A stretch of DNA of 64,000 nucleotides, from the NCBI RefSeq assembly GCF_014529935.1, contig NZ_JACVFC010000005.1, positions 496,001 through 560,000 of the forward strand, written 5' to 3'. The notes below the pieces were generated by a model. It ran no database searches. It was not told where the DNA came from and worked only from the letters and a program-made list of their open reading frames with translations. Source of the DNA: Chitinophaga qingshengii. Its GTDB lineage: Bacteria; Bacteroidota; Bacteroidia; Chitinophagales; Chitinophagaceae. How positions within the stretch are numbered: the stretch's first letter is position 1; each line of letters opens with the position of its first letter. A program made the translations under genes and the position numbers. Shown one piece after another: positions 43,373 through 49,978 of this stretch.

Positions 43373-43745
43373 TAAAGCAAAAGAAGAAGTTACCCGGTTT
43401 TGTGAACATATCGGCGGCTGGTTCCGGGGAGAAGAAGGTATCGCTGCTGCAGGTACTGCCGGGCTGTTGACCAATTTTAGTCCTGATTTCAGGATGATAG
43501 CACCGAATGGCGCCCGCAAAACCCAACAGGACCTGGAAGCCTGGATGCCGGAAGTGTTGGGCCGCTTTCCTCATATGCGTGTAATCGTCACCGATATGCA
43601 GGGTTACGCCACAGAACACCATGCACTGCTGACTTACACCGAGATCCAGTCAGACGGAGAGCAGGAAAATATCCGTTACTCCAGTGCGGTGTTTATCCGC
43701 GACGGTGACCGTATGTTATGGCTGGACCTGTGGGAGCGCTCTTAA
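43359..43745 (+). CDS. DUF4440/NTF2-like protein
   Basis: 128 residues of a single cystatin-like alpha+beta (NTF2) fold. It has an N-terminal helix (DNLSKAKEEVTRFCEHIGGWF), a DFRMIAPNGARKTQQDLEAWM loop, and beta strands ending in the aromatic RMLWLDLWERS. Its start overlaps the MFS stop by 14 bp, so the two are cotranscribed, and its 3' end overlaps the convergent MarR gene by 30 bp. The role is unknown; such proteins sometimes bind small molecules. Confidence 0.8.
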   Translation: MDNLSKAKEEVTRFCEHIGGWFRGEEGIAAAGTAGLLTNFSPDFRMIAPNGARKTQQDLEAWMPEVLGRFPHMRVIVTDMQGYATEHHALLTYTEIQSDGEQENIRYSSAVFIRDGDRMLWLDLWERS

Positions 43746-44141
43746 GTTCTGAATAATGCTGTCGAGGAAAATGATGGTATTGGTATAGTCTTGTGGACGG
43801 GTACCTTTCAGCATCTGATCCCGGAGTATTTTTTGCCTGGCCTCGATGTCTGCATATGCATCTGCGCCGGCGGCGGTGAAGCGCAGGACCTCGTTGTGCC
43901 AGGTAATCCATTCCCGTTTTTCCAGCGAGGCAATGATTGTTTGCAAGATATCCTCTGTGATAAAACAGGCCACCTGGGGGTAGTAGTCTTTCGTGCATAC
44001 TTCCCCGTTATCGGCGATGTTTTTTAGCAGTTGCCAGTGAAAGCGGGTCAGTCCGTAGCTTTCAAAGGCGTTGGCAAAGGTAGCGGTGATGAGGCTGTCG
44101 GCTTCTTTCAGGTACCAGCCTATGGGTTTATGATGTTCCAT
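43716..44141 (-). CDS. MarR-family transcriptional regulator
   Basis: 141 residues. The winged helix-turn-helix matches MarR: helices GLTRFHWQLLKNIADNGEV and EDILQTIIASLEKREWITW, then a wing and a long C-terminal dimerisation helix. It is the downstream gene of a VOC-MarR pair (3 bp gap). It probably binds the double palindrome GAACAATTGTTC upstream of the pair (44531-44589) and represses its own transcription. Its 3' end overlaps the convergent DUF4440 gene by 30 bp. Confidence 0.85.
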   Translation of the reverse strand: MEHHKPIGWYLKEADSLITATFANAFESYGLTRFHWQLLKNIADNGEVCTKDYYPQVACFITEDILQTIIASLEKREWITWHNEVLRFTAAGADAYADIEARQKILRDQMLKGTRPQDYTNTIIFLDSIIQNLRALPQVQP

Positions 44142-44144
44142 GTG

Positions 44145-44516
44145 TTAGTTGTTGCTGGCGGTCGTGATTTCAATCATGATGTTATCATAATGGAAATAGA
44201 ATCCAAAGGTTTTACGAATTTTCTGCGGCTGCTGCGGAAGGGGGATGCCTCCTTCGTGTAGTTGTTGCCAGGTGTGGTGTACGGCGGCCTGGTCCGGCAG
44301 GTAAAAGCCGATATGAAATGCGTCGGGGTAAGCAGACAGACCGCTTTCATTGAACCGGTTGTGCATGAGTACCAGCAGGAAGTCGTCCGGACCGTTTAAT
44401 ACAGCGAGGCTATCGTTGGGTTTGGTATCGGCAGCTTTGAAGCCGAGATAGGTCTGAAAGAACTGGCTCGCTTCCAGGATATTGCTAACGGTTAGGTTTA
44501 AGTGGTTGATTACCAT
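44145..44516 (-). CDS. VOC family protein
   Basis: 123 residues of one VOC domain: the first strand and helix INHLNLTVSNILEASQFFQTYLGF has a metal-type His near the start, and the last strand FGFYFHYDNIMIEITT supplies the final Glu. Likely a metal-dependent small-molecule enzyme or a drug-binding protein of the glyoxalase/fosfomycin-resistance superfamily. It lies directly upstream of the MarR gene in one operon, and a double palindrome covers the promoter. Confidence 0.87.
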   Translation of the reverse strand: MVINHLNLTVSNILEASQFFQTYLGFKAADTKPNDSLAVLNGPDDFLLVLMHNRFNESGLSAYPDAFHIGFYLPDQAAVHHTWQQLHEGGIPLPQQPQKIRKTFGFYFHYDNIMIEITTASNN

Positions 44517-44530
44517 TTTATTGGATCTTT

Positions 44531-44589
44531 AAAAAAGAACAATTGTTCGTTTATATGATGCAAATATAAGCGAACAATTGTTCTTTTTT
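44531..44589. promoter_or_regulatory. Double MarR-type operator flanking the VOC-MarR promoter
   Basis: A 19-bp perfect inverted repeat (44531-44549 and 44571-44589), each arm itself carrying the 12-bp palindrome GAACAATTGTTC (44537-44548 and 44572-44583; centres 35 bp apart). Between the arms, on the minus strand, lies the exact -7 box TATATTTG (44561-44568). The regulator is probably the MarR product. Confidence 0.8.
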
Positions 44590-44605
44590 AAAAATTTATT
44601 TCTGG

Positions 44606-45667
44606 CTATTTTACTACCACCGGCAGCCCGGTAAAAGTGCTGTATTGTTGGATAGCTTTTTTCAGTGCGGGTAGTTGTGTTTTTTTCAGTGCTTTGATAG
44701 GATTGAGTTCCAGGGAGATATCTTTTTTATTGACGGTACGTTTCCAGGTACCGGTGATTTGTCCATCGGCCACGATTACAGGACCGAGGCTGGCCATGGG
44801 AGCGAGGCAGCCGTCGATTTGCAGTTGTTGTATATCCCGTTTTTTATAGGCTACGGTAAATTCATCGTAAGCCGGCAACAGGAAAACGGAGGGTTTCTTA
44901 GCTGCTGTTTGGGTTGGGGGCATCCAGTAGGTTTTGTCATCTGCTTCCACGGCAACGAAGTGTTCTTTCACGGCTTCCAATCCGCTTTTGGCTTCTGTGA
45001 TCGTTAACCCCGACCACCAGGCGAAGTCCTGAATGGTAGCAGGACCGTGGCTGTTGAAATAACGTTGAGCCAGGGTAGCCATGGAGTCCGCCTTGGAAAG
45101 CACCGGCGCCGGCGGAACATGTTCTTCCAGTAATACATAGGTGAACTGTTTGCCATGCCGGGGACCGCTGCAGATAAGTCCATCCAGCTCCGCGTATGCC
45201 AGGATAGAACCGAGACGGTATTCATCTGTTTCGATACCGGCTTTTTGCAACGCCGGTACTATCTCTTGTCGTGTAAGCTGTTTTTTACCCAGCAATACTT
45301 TCTCCAATACTTTCTGACTTTTGTTGATAACCGCCTGGGTAACACCCCAGCGGTTATTATTATACGCACACAACGCCTTTACCCGCGGCGCACTTAATTT
45401 CAGCATCCAGCGAAGATCTGCCGGCGCCACAAAATGCCAGGTAGGCCGCAACACATGGGTACGGATAATTTCCCAGTTACCCATTGCATCGTCCAGCATA
45501 CCATCGGTGGCAGCAGTCAGCCTTTGGCCGATAGCCCATTTGGCTGCTGCATAATCCTGCGCCTGCACGACGCCCATCCAGGATACCAGTTCACCCGGCT
45601 GGCTGTGTTGTGGTGTGAGCAGATACTGTTGCTGTAATCTATGTTGTGTGATATCAAATACGTTCAT
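44606..45667 (-). CDS. Winged-helix DNA-binding protein, AlkZ/YcaQ-like DNA glycosylase family
   Basis: 353 residues from ATG 45667 (MNVFDITQHRL); the longer frame to 45724 adds 19 unlike residues. The AlkZ (HTH_42) family carries a catalytic QxQ motif, present as VVQAQDY near residue 34. Three tandem winged-helix modules are visible (RPTWHFVAPADLRWML, ATIQDFAWWSGLTITEAKSG, VFLLPAYDEFTVAYKKRD). Family members excise interstrand crosslinks or alkylated bases; in actinomycetes they protect producers from their own alkylating products. Here no adjacent producer gene is visible. Confidence 0.85.
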   Translation of the reverse strand: MNVFDITQHRLQQQYLLTPQHSQPGELVSWMGVVQAQDYAAAKWAIGQRLTAATDGMLDDAMGNWEIIRTHVLRPTWHFVAPADLRWMLKLSAPRVKALCAYNNNRWGVTQAVINKSQKVLEKVLLGKKQLTRQEIVPALQKAGIETDEYRLGSILAYAELDGLICSGPRHGKQFTYVLLEEHVPPAPVLSKADSMATLAQRYFNSHGPATIQDFAWWSGLTITEAKSGLEAVKEHFVAVEADDKTYWMPPTQTAAKKPSVFLLPAYDEFTVAYKKRDIQQLQIDGCLAPMASLGPVIVADGQITGTWKRTVNKKDISLELNPIKALKKTQLPALKKAIQQYSTFTGLPVVVK

Positions 45668-45825
45668 CGTCCTTAAGTTAAAAGTTCTGTTCCTGACTAC
45701 AAAGAAATAAAGTAACAGTGACAAGCGTATGTCAGCAGGGGGAATTATTTTTTTGTTGGATTTTTTTTGAAATTTTTTTGGAGATGAAAATCTTTTTCCT
45801 ACCTTCGCGCTCCCTTCAAGGGAAT

Positions 45826-45898
45826 GATTCCGTAGCTCAGTTGGTAGAGCAATACACTTTTAATGTATGGGCCCTGGGTTCGAGTCCCAGCGGGATCA
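45826..45898 (+). tRNA. tRNA-Lys (UUU)
   Basis: 73 nt with a full cloverleaf. Acceptor GATTCCG pairs with CGGGATC (one G-T), discriminator A at 45898. D arm GCTC/GAGC, anticodon stem ATACA/TGTAT with loop CTTTTAA (anticodon TTT at 45859-45861), and T arm CTGGG-TTCGAGT-CCCAG. CCA is not encoded. It is the left border of the AT-rich, NRPS-bearing region. Confidence 0.97.
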
Positions 45899-45911
45899 CA
45901 GACAACTTACA

Positions 45912-45940
45912 AACCTCGCGCTGGTCGCGGGGTTTTGTTT
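45912..45940 (+). terminator. Terminator of the tRNA-Lys gene
   Basis: A 9-bp stem AACCTCGCG / CGCGGGGTT (one G-T) with a 5-nt loop, then TTTGTTTTTTGG. Confidence 0.75.
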
Positions 45941-46587
45941 TTTGGTTGTGTTTAGTCGAGTTCCTTTTGTATAACCCCGGTTTATTTACTGTACAGGTTA
46001 ATCAGCTTTTACTAAGATACGAAAATATGATTGGGATTTATTTTTAAGACCAGTCACATCCAGCGTTTGTGAAATTTTATTAGGACTAAGAATACGTATA
46101 ACATCGTGTAAGTACGTCGGATCAGCTGCAATAAAGAGTTTGTTTAATATAGTGAGTGAGAGGTTTGTTAATTTGTGTAACCTCATCATCGTTTAAGTTT
46201 GTGTGAAAATATGTTTTGTAGTCACATTTATTTGAGCAGGTGTTATCCGCCCTGATTACTTACAATAAGGCAATACTTTGGTGAAAGCAGAAAGTAGAAA
46301 CCAATCCGAATATTTGCATTTATTAAGATCCAAATTCCCTATTGCCTTTTCTTTTACATACCCGCAAACTAATGCCTTCAAGTCATTTGGAATATGCTGC
46401 TATTTTGGATCAACTTTAGATCATCTGTGAAGCAGCTGACGGGTATATTTCGCGAATATGGCTACGGATTGTGGCATGACAGGCCAAAGATAAGAGGTGT
46501 TTAATCTTTCTCAACGCAATGAAATTGCAGCGGAAAAACATCTGTAGCAAGTTGATCTGGCAGACTGTGCATTAACTAATTTAATTA

Positions 46588-46654
46588 GATTAACTAAATA
46601 GAAATTTTTTTATTTAATTTTTTTTATTCTGAACAAAAAACTAATTTAGTTATC
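46588..46654. repeat. AT-rich inverted repeat
   Basis: GATTAACTAAAT (from 46588) is mirrored by ATTTAGTTATC (about 46644). An extra direct copy of ATTAACTAA is at 46571. Could be operators or only AT-rich chance. Confidence 0.35.
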
Positions 46655-46867
46655 GAAGCATAAGAGTTAACTATGTTTGTTAGTGGATAGTAAATGATAT
46701 TGGATTTTCTTCAATACTAAGCCAGTTTTGAAATCCTAAGAGTGAATGAATACCCTAGCAATTTTTTATTCCACCTGTTGATGTTTGTGACAAACCTCGT
46801 TTGTTAATAATATCTGTCGCAGCATTTTTTTGTAACTATTTGCTCGTAATATAGTATGTAAGTGACA

Positions 46868-46879
46868 GTAGCGATAGCT
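46868..46879 (+). promoter_or_regulatory. ops-like element, copy 1
   Basis: GTAGCGATAGCT, identical to 47706-47717. It can fold as a short TAGC-GATA-GCTA/G hairpin and shares the GTAGCG core of the RfaH ops site. It lies about 290 bp before the nusG-like gene. Confidence 0.4.
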
Positions 46880-47117
46880 GTGCCCTCGCGGTTTTCAGGC
46901 TATTGTCATCATTTGTTTACCCAGGTCTATGGTGGAATCAGCCCAAAGACAGATCGCCGCGAACCTTTACATGGACCAGCATTCATCATGAAGGCAAACG
47001 AATTTACAGATTATTGATTGTTTATACCGCAGTGGAGACCCTCGTAGAAACTGTCACTTATACGTACTCCTTCATCTCCGCCTCAATAGAGAGAGAGCTT
47101 TGATAGCGTTGCTTTTC

Positions 47118-47135
47118 ACGACTTGTAGTCGTTTT
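47118..47135 (+). terminator. Small terminator-like hairpin upstream of the nusG-like gene
   Basis: Stem ACGACT (47118-47123) / AGTCGT (47127-47132), loop TGT, then TTT. It sits 35 bp before the nusG-like ATG, so it would attenuate the operon unless read through. Confidence 0.45.
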
Positions 47136-47169
47136 GACGTAGCTCATTATAATTAAACAGCAATAGCCT

Positions 47170-47685
47170 ATGACCCAGTTTCATCCTTCCTGGTATTTGA
47201 TCTATACCAGATCCAAGCAAGAGAAAAAAGTCGCAGAACAATTGTCCAGGTACAACATCGGAAATTATTTGCCCCTGAAGAGGGAAAAACGTAAATGGAA
47301 GGACCGCTTGAAAACGCTGGAAGTTCCATTGTTTCCTTCCTACGTATTTGTATTCCTGGAAGACTCCTGGCAGTATACAGTCAGCCTGCAACTGGAAGGT
47401 ATGTGTTACTATGTCAAGTTCGATAACAAAATCACCCATGTCAGCCAACAGGAGATAGATAATATCCGTTTGCTCACCTCTGTAAACGGTGAGTTGGACG
47501 TTTCCTATGAACATATCCGGCCCGGTAAGAAATACCTGATACAGGAAGGCCCGCTCAGTGGTCTTTCTTGTGAAATCGTTGATTTTAAGGGACATCATAA
47601 ATTCCTTGTGAGGATAGAGATCCTGCAAAGGGCTATCCTGATGGATGTTCCGGCCATCTATATCGGAGAAGCGATCCTGGAATAA
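47170..47685 (+). CDS. NusG-family transcription antiterminator (UpxY/LoaP-like)
   Basis: 171 residues. NGN domain at ~1-110 starting SWYLIYTRSKQEKKVAEQL, with FPSYVFVFLED as the core strand. A KOW domain at ~117-168 (IRPGKKYLIQEGPLSGLSCEIVDFKG). It is a specialised NusG paralog, not the housekeeping NusG: short, no insert, and sited at the head of a biosynthetic operon. UpxY proteins do this for capsule operons in Bacteroides, and LoaP for polyketide operons in Firmicutes. It probably lets RNA polymerase traverse the long NRPS operon. Confidence 0.9.
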   Translation: MTQFHPSWYLIYTRSKQEKKVAEQLSRYNIGNYLPLKREKRKWKDRLKTLEVPLFPSYVFVFLEDSWQYTVSLQLEGMCYYVKFDNKITHVSQQEIDNIRLLTSVNGELDVSYEHIRPGKKYLIQEGPLSGLSCEIVDFKGHHKFLVRIEILQRAILMDVPAIYIGEAILE

Positions 47686-47705
47686 GCTGTGGAATGCGAC
47701 TAGCT

Positions 47706-47717
47706 GTAGCGATAGCT
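47706..47717 (+). promoter_or_regulatory. ops-like element, copy 2
   Basis: GTAGCGATAGCT, identical to copy 1 at 46868-46879; flanks TAGCT...AGCTA can pair. It lies between the nusG-like gene and the first downstream gene, exactly where a recruitment site for the antiterminator would be useful. Confidence 0.45.
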
Positions 47718-47784
47718 ATCTCCCGATCGGATGATAAGGGTTTTCTCCTTTCATCTCTTCCACTTACATAAAAAACTCAATTAT

Positions 47785-48174
47785 ATGAGCCATAACATGA
47801 TCGAGCAATCGGGTTTTCCCGGCATGCAGCACATGCAATTATTCAAGAAGGATAATAACATGGATGGCCGGGATAATCTCGATACAATACCTCAAGAACC
47901 TGCTGTATACGCTATTTGCGGCCGTGTAAACGGCGCGCCTGCCAATCCGCGGTTTGTAGGTGCTGCCATGAACCTGCAAGAAGCGGTGCGGGCGCATTTC
48001 AGTGCGTATGAACAGGATACCTGCCTGCGCACATTTATGCAGTCTATTAAATTGAAAGATCTCGTGTTTGAAATCATTGACACCCCTTCTCCACAACTCC
48101 TGGAGGACAAAGGAGCAGCCTGGATAGAGCGCCTGAAGCCGGCATGCAATGAGATGTTAAATAAAGTGTATTGA
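47785..48174 (+). CDS. Small GIY-YIG-like protein, probably catalytically altered
   Basis: 129 residues from ATG 47785 (MSHNMIEQS); the longer frame to 47731 is AT-rich and unlike protein. The core resembles the GIY-YIG fold: AVYAI for GIY, RFVGAAMNLQEAVRAHF for the YIG strand and following helix with an Arg, and FEIIDTPSPQLLEDKGAAWIERLKPACN for the helix with the conserved Glu and the LKP-x-x-N end. The tyrosine of YIG is replaced by Phe, and the first G of GIY by Ala, so nuclease activity is doubtful. It precedes the carbamoyltransferase by 25 bp. Confidence 0.6.
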   Translation: MSHNMIEQSGFPGMQHMQLFKKDNNMDGRDNLDTIPQEPAVYAICGRVNGAPANPRFVGAAMNLQEAVRAHFSAYEQDTCLRTFMQSIKLKDLVFEIIDTPSPQLLEDKGAAWIERLKPACNEMLNKVY

Positions 48175-48199
48175 ATCACATCAGAAGAATATTATTATT

Positions 48200-49954
48200 A
48201 TGAATATACTGGGTATTGCTGCATTGTATCATGATGCGGCATGTTGCATATTGAAAGACGGCCACCTGGTAGCGGCAGCACAGGAGGAACGGTTTACCAG
48301 GATCAAACACGATCCGGACATGCCCTATCATGCCATGCAGTATTGCTTGAGAGAAGCCGGACTTACCATTGCCGACATCGATATGTTAGCCTATTACGAA
48401 ATACCTCGCCTGAAATTATCCCGGCAATTGTATAGTGGTTTACCTGAAGTGAGTAACGAGATATTGCGTCACCTCTCCCCGGATGCGGTGGAGCGTCAGA
48501 TCGCTGAAAAACTGGGCTACGACGGGCCGGTACAATTTGTACCGCATCATCTATCTCATGCGGCCAGCAGCTTTTTCTATTCCGGATTCAAAGAATCTGC
48601 CATATTCACGGTAGATGGCGTGGGAGAGTGGGCCACTACCACCTACGGTACTGGTATCGGTAAAGACATCGATCTGTTTGAAGAAGTGCATTATCCACAT
48701 TCAATTGGCCTGTTATACAGCACGATCACCAGTTACCTGGGATTCAGTGTCAATGATGGGGAGTATAAAGTGATGGGATTGGCGCCTTATGGCAATCCCC
48801 GGTATATGGACTGCTTCCGCGAATTGCTGATGCCAGGTGATGGAGGCCAGTACCAACTGAACCTTCCCTATTTTGATTTTATGAACAGCCGGAAAATGTA
48901 CGCCCCCGGGTTGTGTGATCTCTTTCAACATGCCGCAAGGCTTCCGGAATCAGCGCTGGAGCAATTCCACAAAGATGTTGCGAAAAGTCTGCAAGTATTT
49001 CTGGAAGAAGTATTACTGGAAAAAGTGAAATACCTGCACCGGAAAACCGGAATGGAAAACCTCTGTATGGCAGGCGGGGTGGCATTGAATTGTGTTGCAA
49101 ATGGCCGGATCCAGCGTGAAGGCCCCTTCCGGGAACTGTTTGTACAACCGGCCGCCAATGATGCGGGTTGTGCACTGGGAGCAGCAGCTGTAGCCTATGT
49201 AACAGCTACCGGCCGGCGCCCCCCGGAGCAACGCCTGGCAAATGCGTGCCTTGGTCCCGCCTTCAGCGATGAGGAGATCCGCAACAGCCTTCGCGGTCTT
49301 TTTATGAAAGCAAGAAACTTTAGCAACAACCCGCAACAGCTCACCGAAAAGGTCGCCACATTACTGGCATCGGGTAAAGTTGTCGGCTGGTTTCAGGGAC
49401 GTATGGAGTTTGGCCCCAGGGCATTGGGCGCACGCTCTATACTTGCCGATCCCCGTGACCCCGATATGCGCAACAGGATAAATGCCATGGTAAAGAAAAG
49501 AGAAGGATTCAGGCCTTTTGCACCGGTAGTTCTCGAAGAGAAAATGCAGGCGCACTTCGACCTCAACCTTCCTTCTCCGTTTATGTTGCAAACCTGCCAG
49601 GTGCGGTCCGCAATCGACCTTCCCGCTATCACTCACGTGGATGGCTCTGCAAGGGTACAGACAGTAAATGAACAGACGAATCCCGCGCTAACCTCGTTGC
49701 TGAAAGCTTTTGACCGCATCACCGGCTGCCCCATTTTATTGAATACCTCCTTTAACGTGAGAGGAGAACCAATTGTATGCACGCCGGTAGATGCTATTTT
49801 ATGCTTTATCCAAACCGATATAGATTGTCTTGTATTGGGCAATTATCTATTCCTCCGTGAAGATAATAATCTCGATGCTGTTGCTCATATATACGGTATG
49901 TATGGCCATCAGCATAAAGAAGCGATCAGCTCACAACTATATACGTTTATATAA
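48200..49954 (+). CDS. Carbamoyltransferase (NodU/CmcH/TobZ family)
   Basis: 584 residues. The N-terminal YrdC/Kae1-like domain opens MNILGIAALYHDAACCIL, with the HHLSHAASSFF histidine motif (H116, H117, H120) that coordinates the metal, and VDGVGEWATT. The C-terminal carbamoyltransferase domain has the FGPRALGARSILADPRD and LNTSFNVRGEPIV motifs. It would make carbamoyl-AMP from carbamoyl phosphate and ATP and transfer carbamoyl to a hydroxyl of a natural product. It sits 25 bp downstream of the GIY-YIG-like gene and 24 bp before the SGNH gene: an operon. Confidence 0.92.
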   Translation: MNILGIAALYHDAACCILKDGHLVAAAQEERFTRIKHDPDMPYHAMQYCLREAGLTIADIDMLAYYEIPRLKLSRQLYSGLPEVSNEILRHLSPDAVERQIAEKLGYDGPVQFVPHHLSHAASSFFYSGFKESAIFTVDGVGEWATTTYGTGIGKDIDLFEEVHYPHSIGLLYSTITSYLGFSVNDGEYKVMGLAPYGNPRYMDCFRELLMPGDGGQYQLNLPYFDFMNSRKMYAPGLCDLFQHAARLPESALEQFHKDVAKSLQVFLEEVLLEKVKYLHRKTGMENLCMAGGVALNCVANGRIQREGPFRELFVQPAANDAGCALGAAAVAYVTATGRRPPEQRLANACLGPAFSDEEIRNSLRGLFMKARNFSNNPQQLTEKVATLLASGKVVGWFQGRMEFGPRALGARSILADPRDPDMRNRINAMVKKREGFRPFAPVVLEEKMQAHFDLNLPSPFMLQTCQVRSAIDLPAITHVDGSARVQTVNEQTNPALTSLLKAFDRITGCPILLNTSFNVRGEPIVCTPVDAILCFIQTDIDCLVLGNYLFLREDNNLDAVAHIYGMYGHQHKEAISSQLYTFI

Positions 49955-49978
49955 CTATCCCCAAACATCATTAAAACA

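Larger units (their letters stand above)
45941..47169. other. AT-rich 1.2-kb leader/intergenic region without a convincing gene
   Basis: The two open frames here (45998-46189 minus, 46903-47103 plus) show no recognisable domain. The DNA is markedly AT-richer than the flanks between 46,560 and 46,860. It contains a TAACTAAAT/ATTTAGTTA inverted repeat (about 46588-46654), the GTAGCGATAGCT element at 46868-46879, and a terminator-like hairpin at 47118-47135 shortly before the nusG-like gene. It is probably a long 5' leader plus degraded DNA. Confidence 0.6.

Noticed and set aside
45998..46189. Minus-strand frame of 63 codons in the AT-rich region
   Set aside because: It has no recognisable domain and no ribosome-binding context, and its composition fits AT-rich noncoding DNA.
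46903..47103. Plus-strand frame of 66 codons just before the nusG-like gene
   Set aside because: No family resemblance, it sits in the leader region, and it overlaps the probable regulatory structures.
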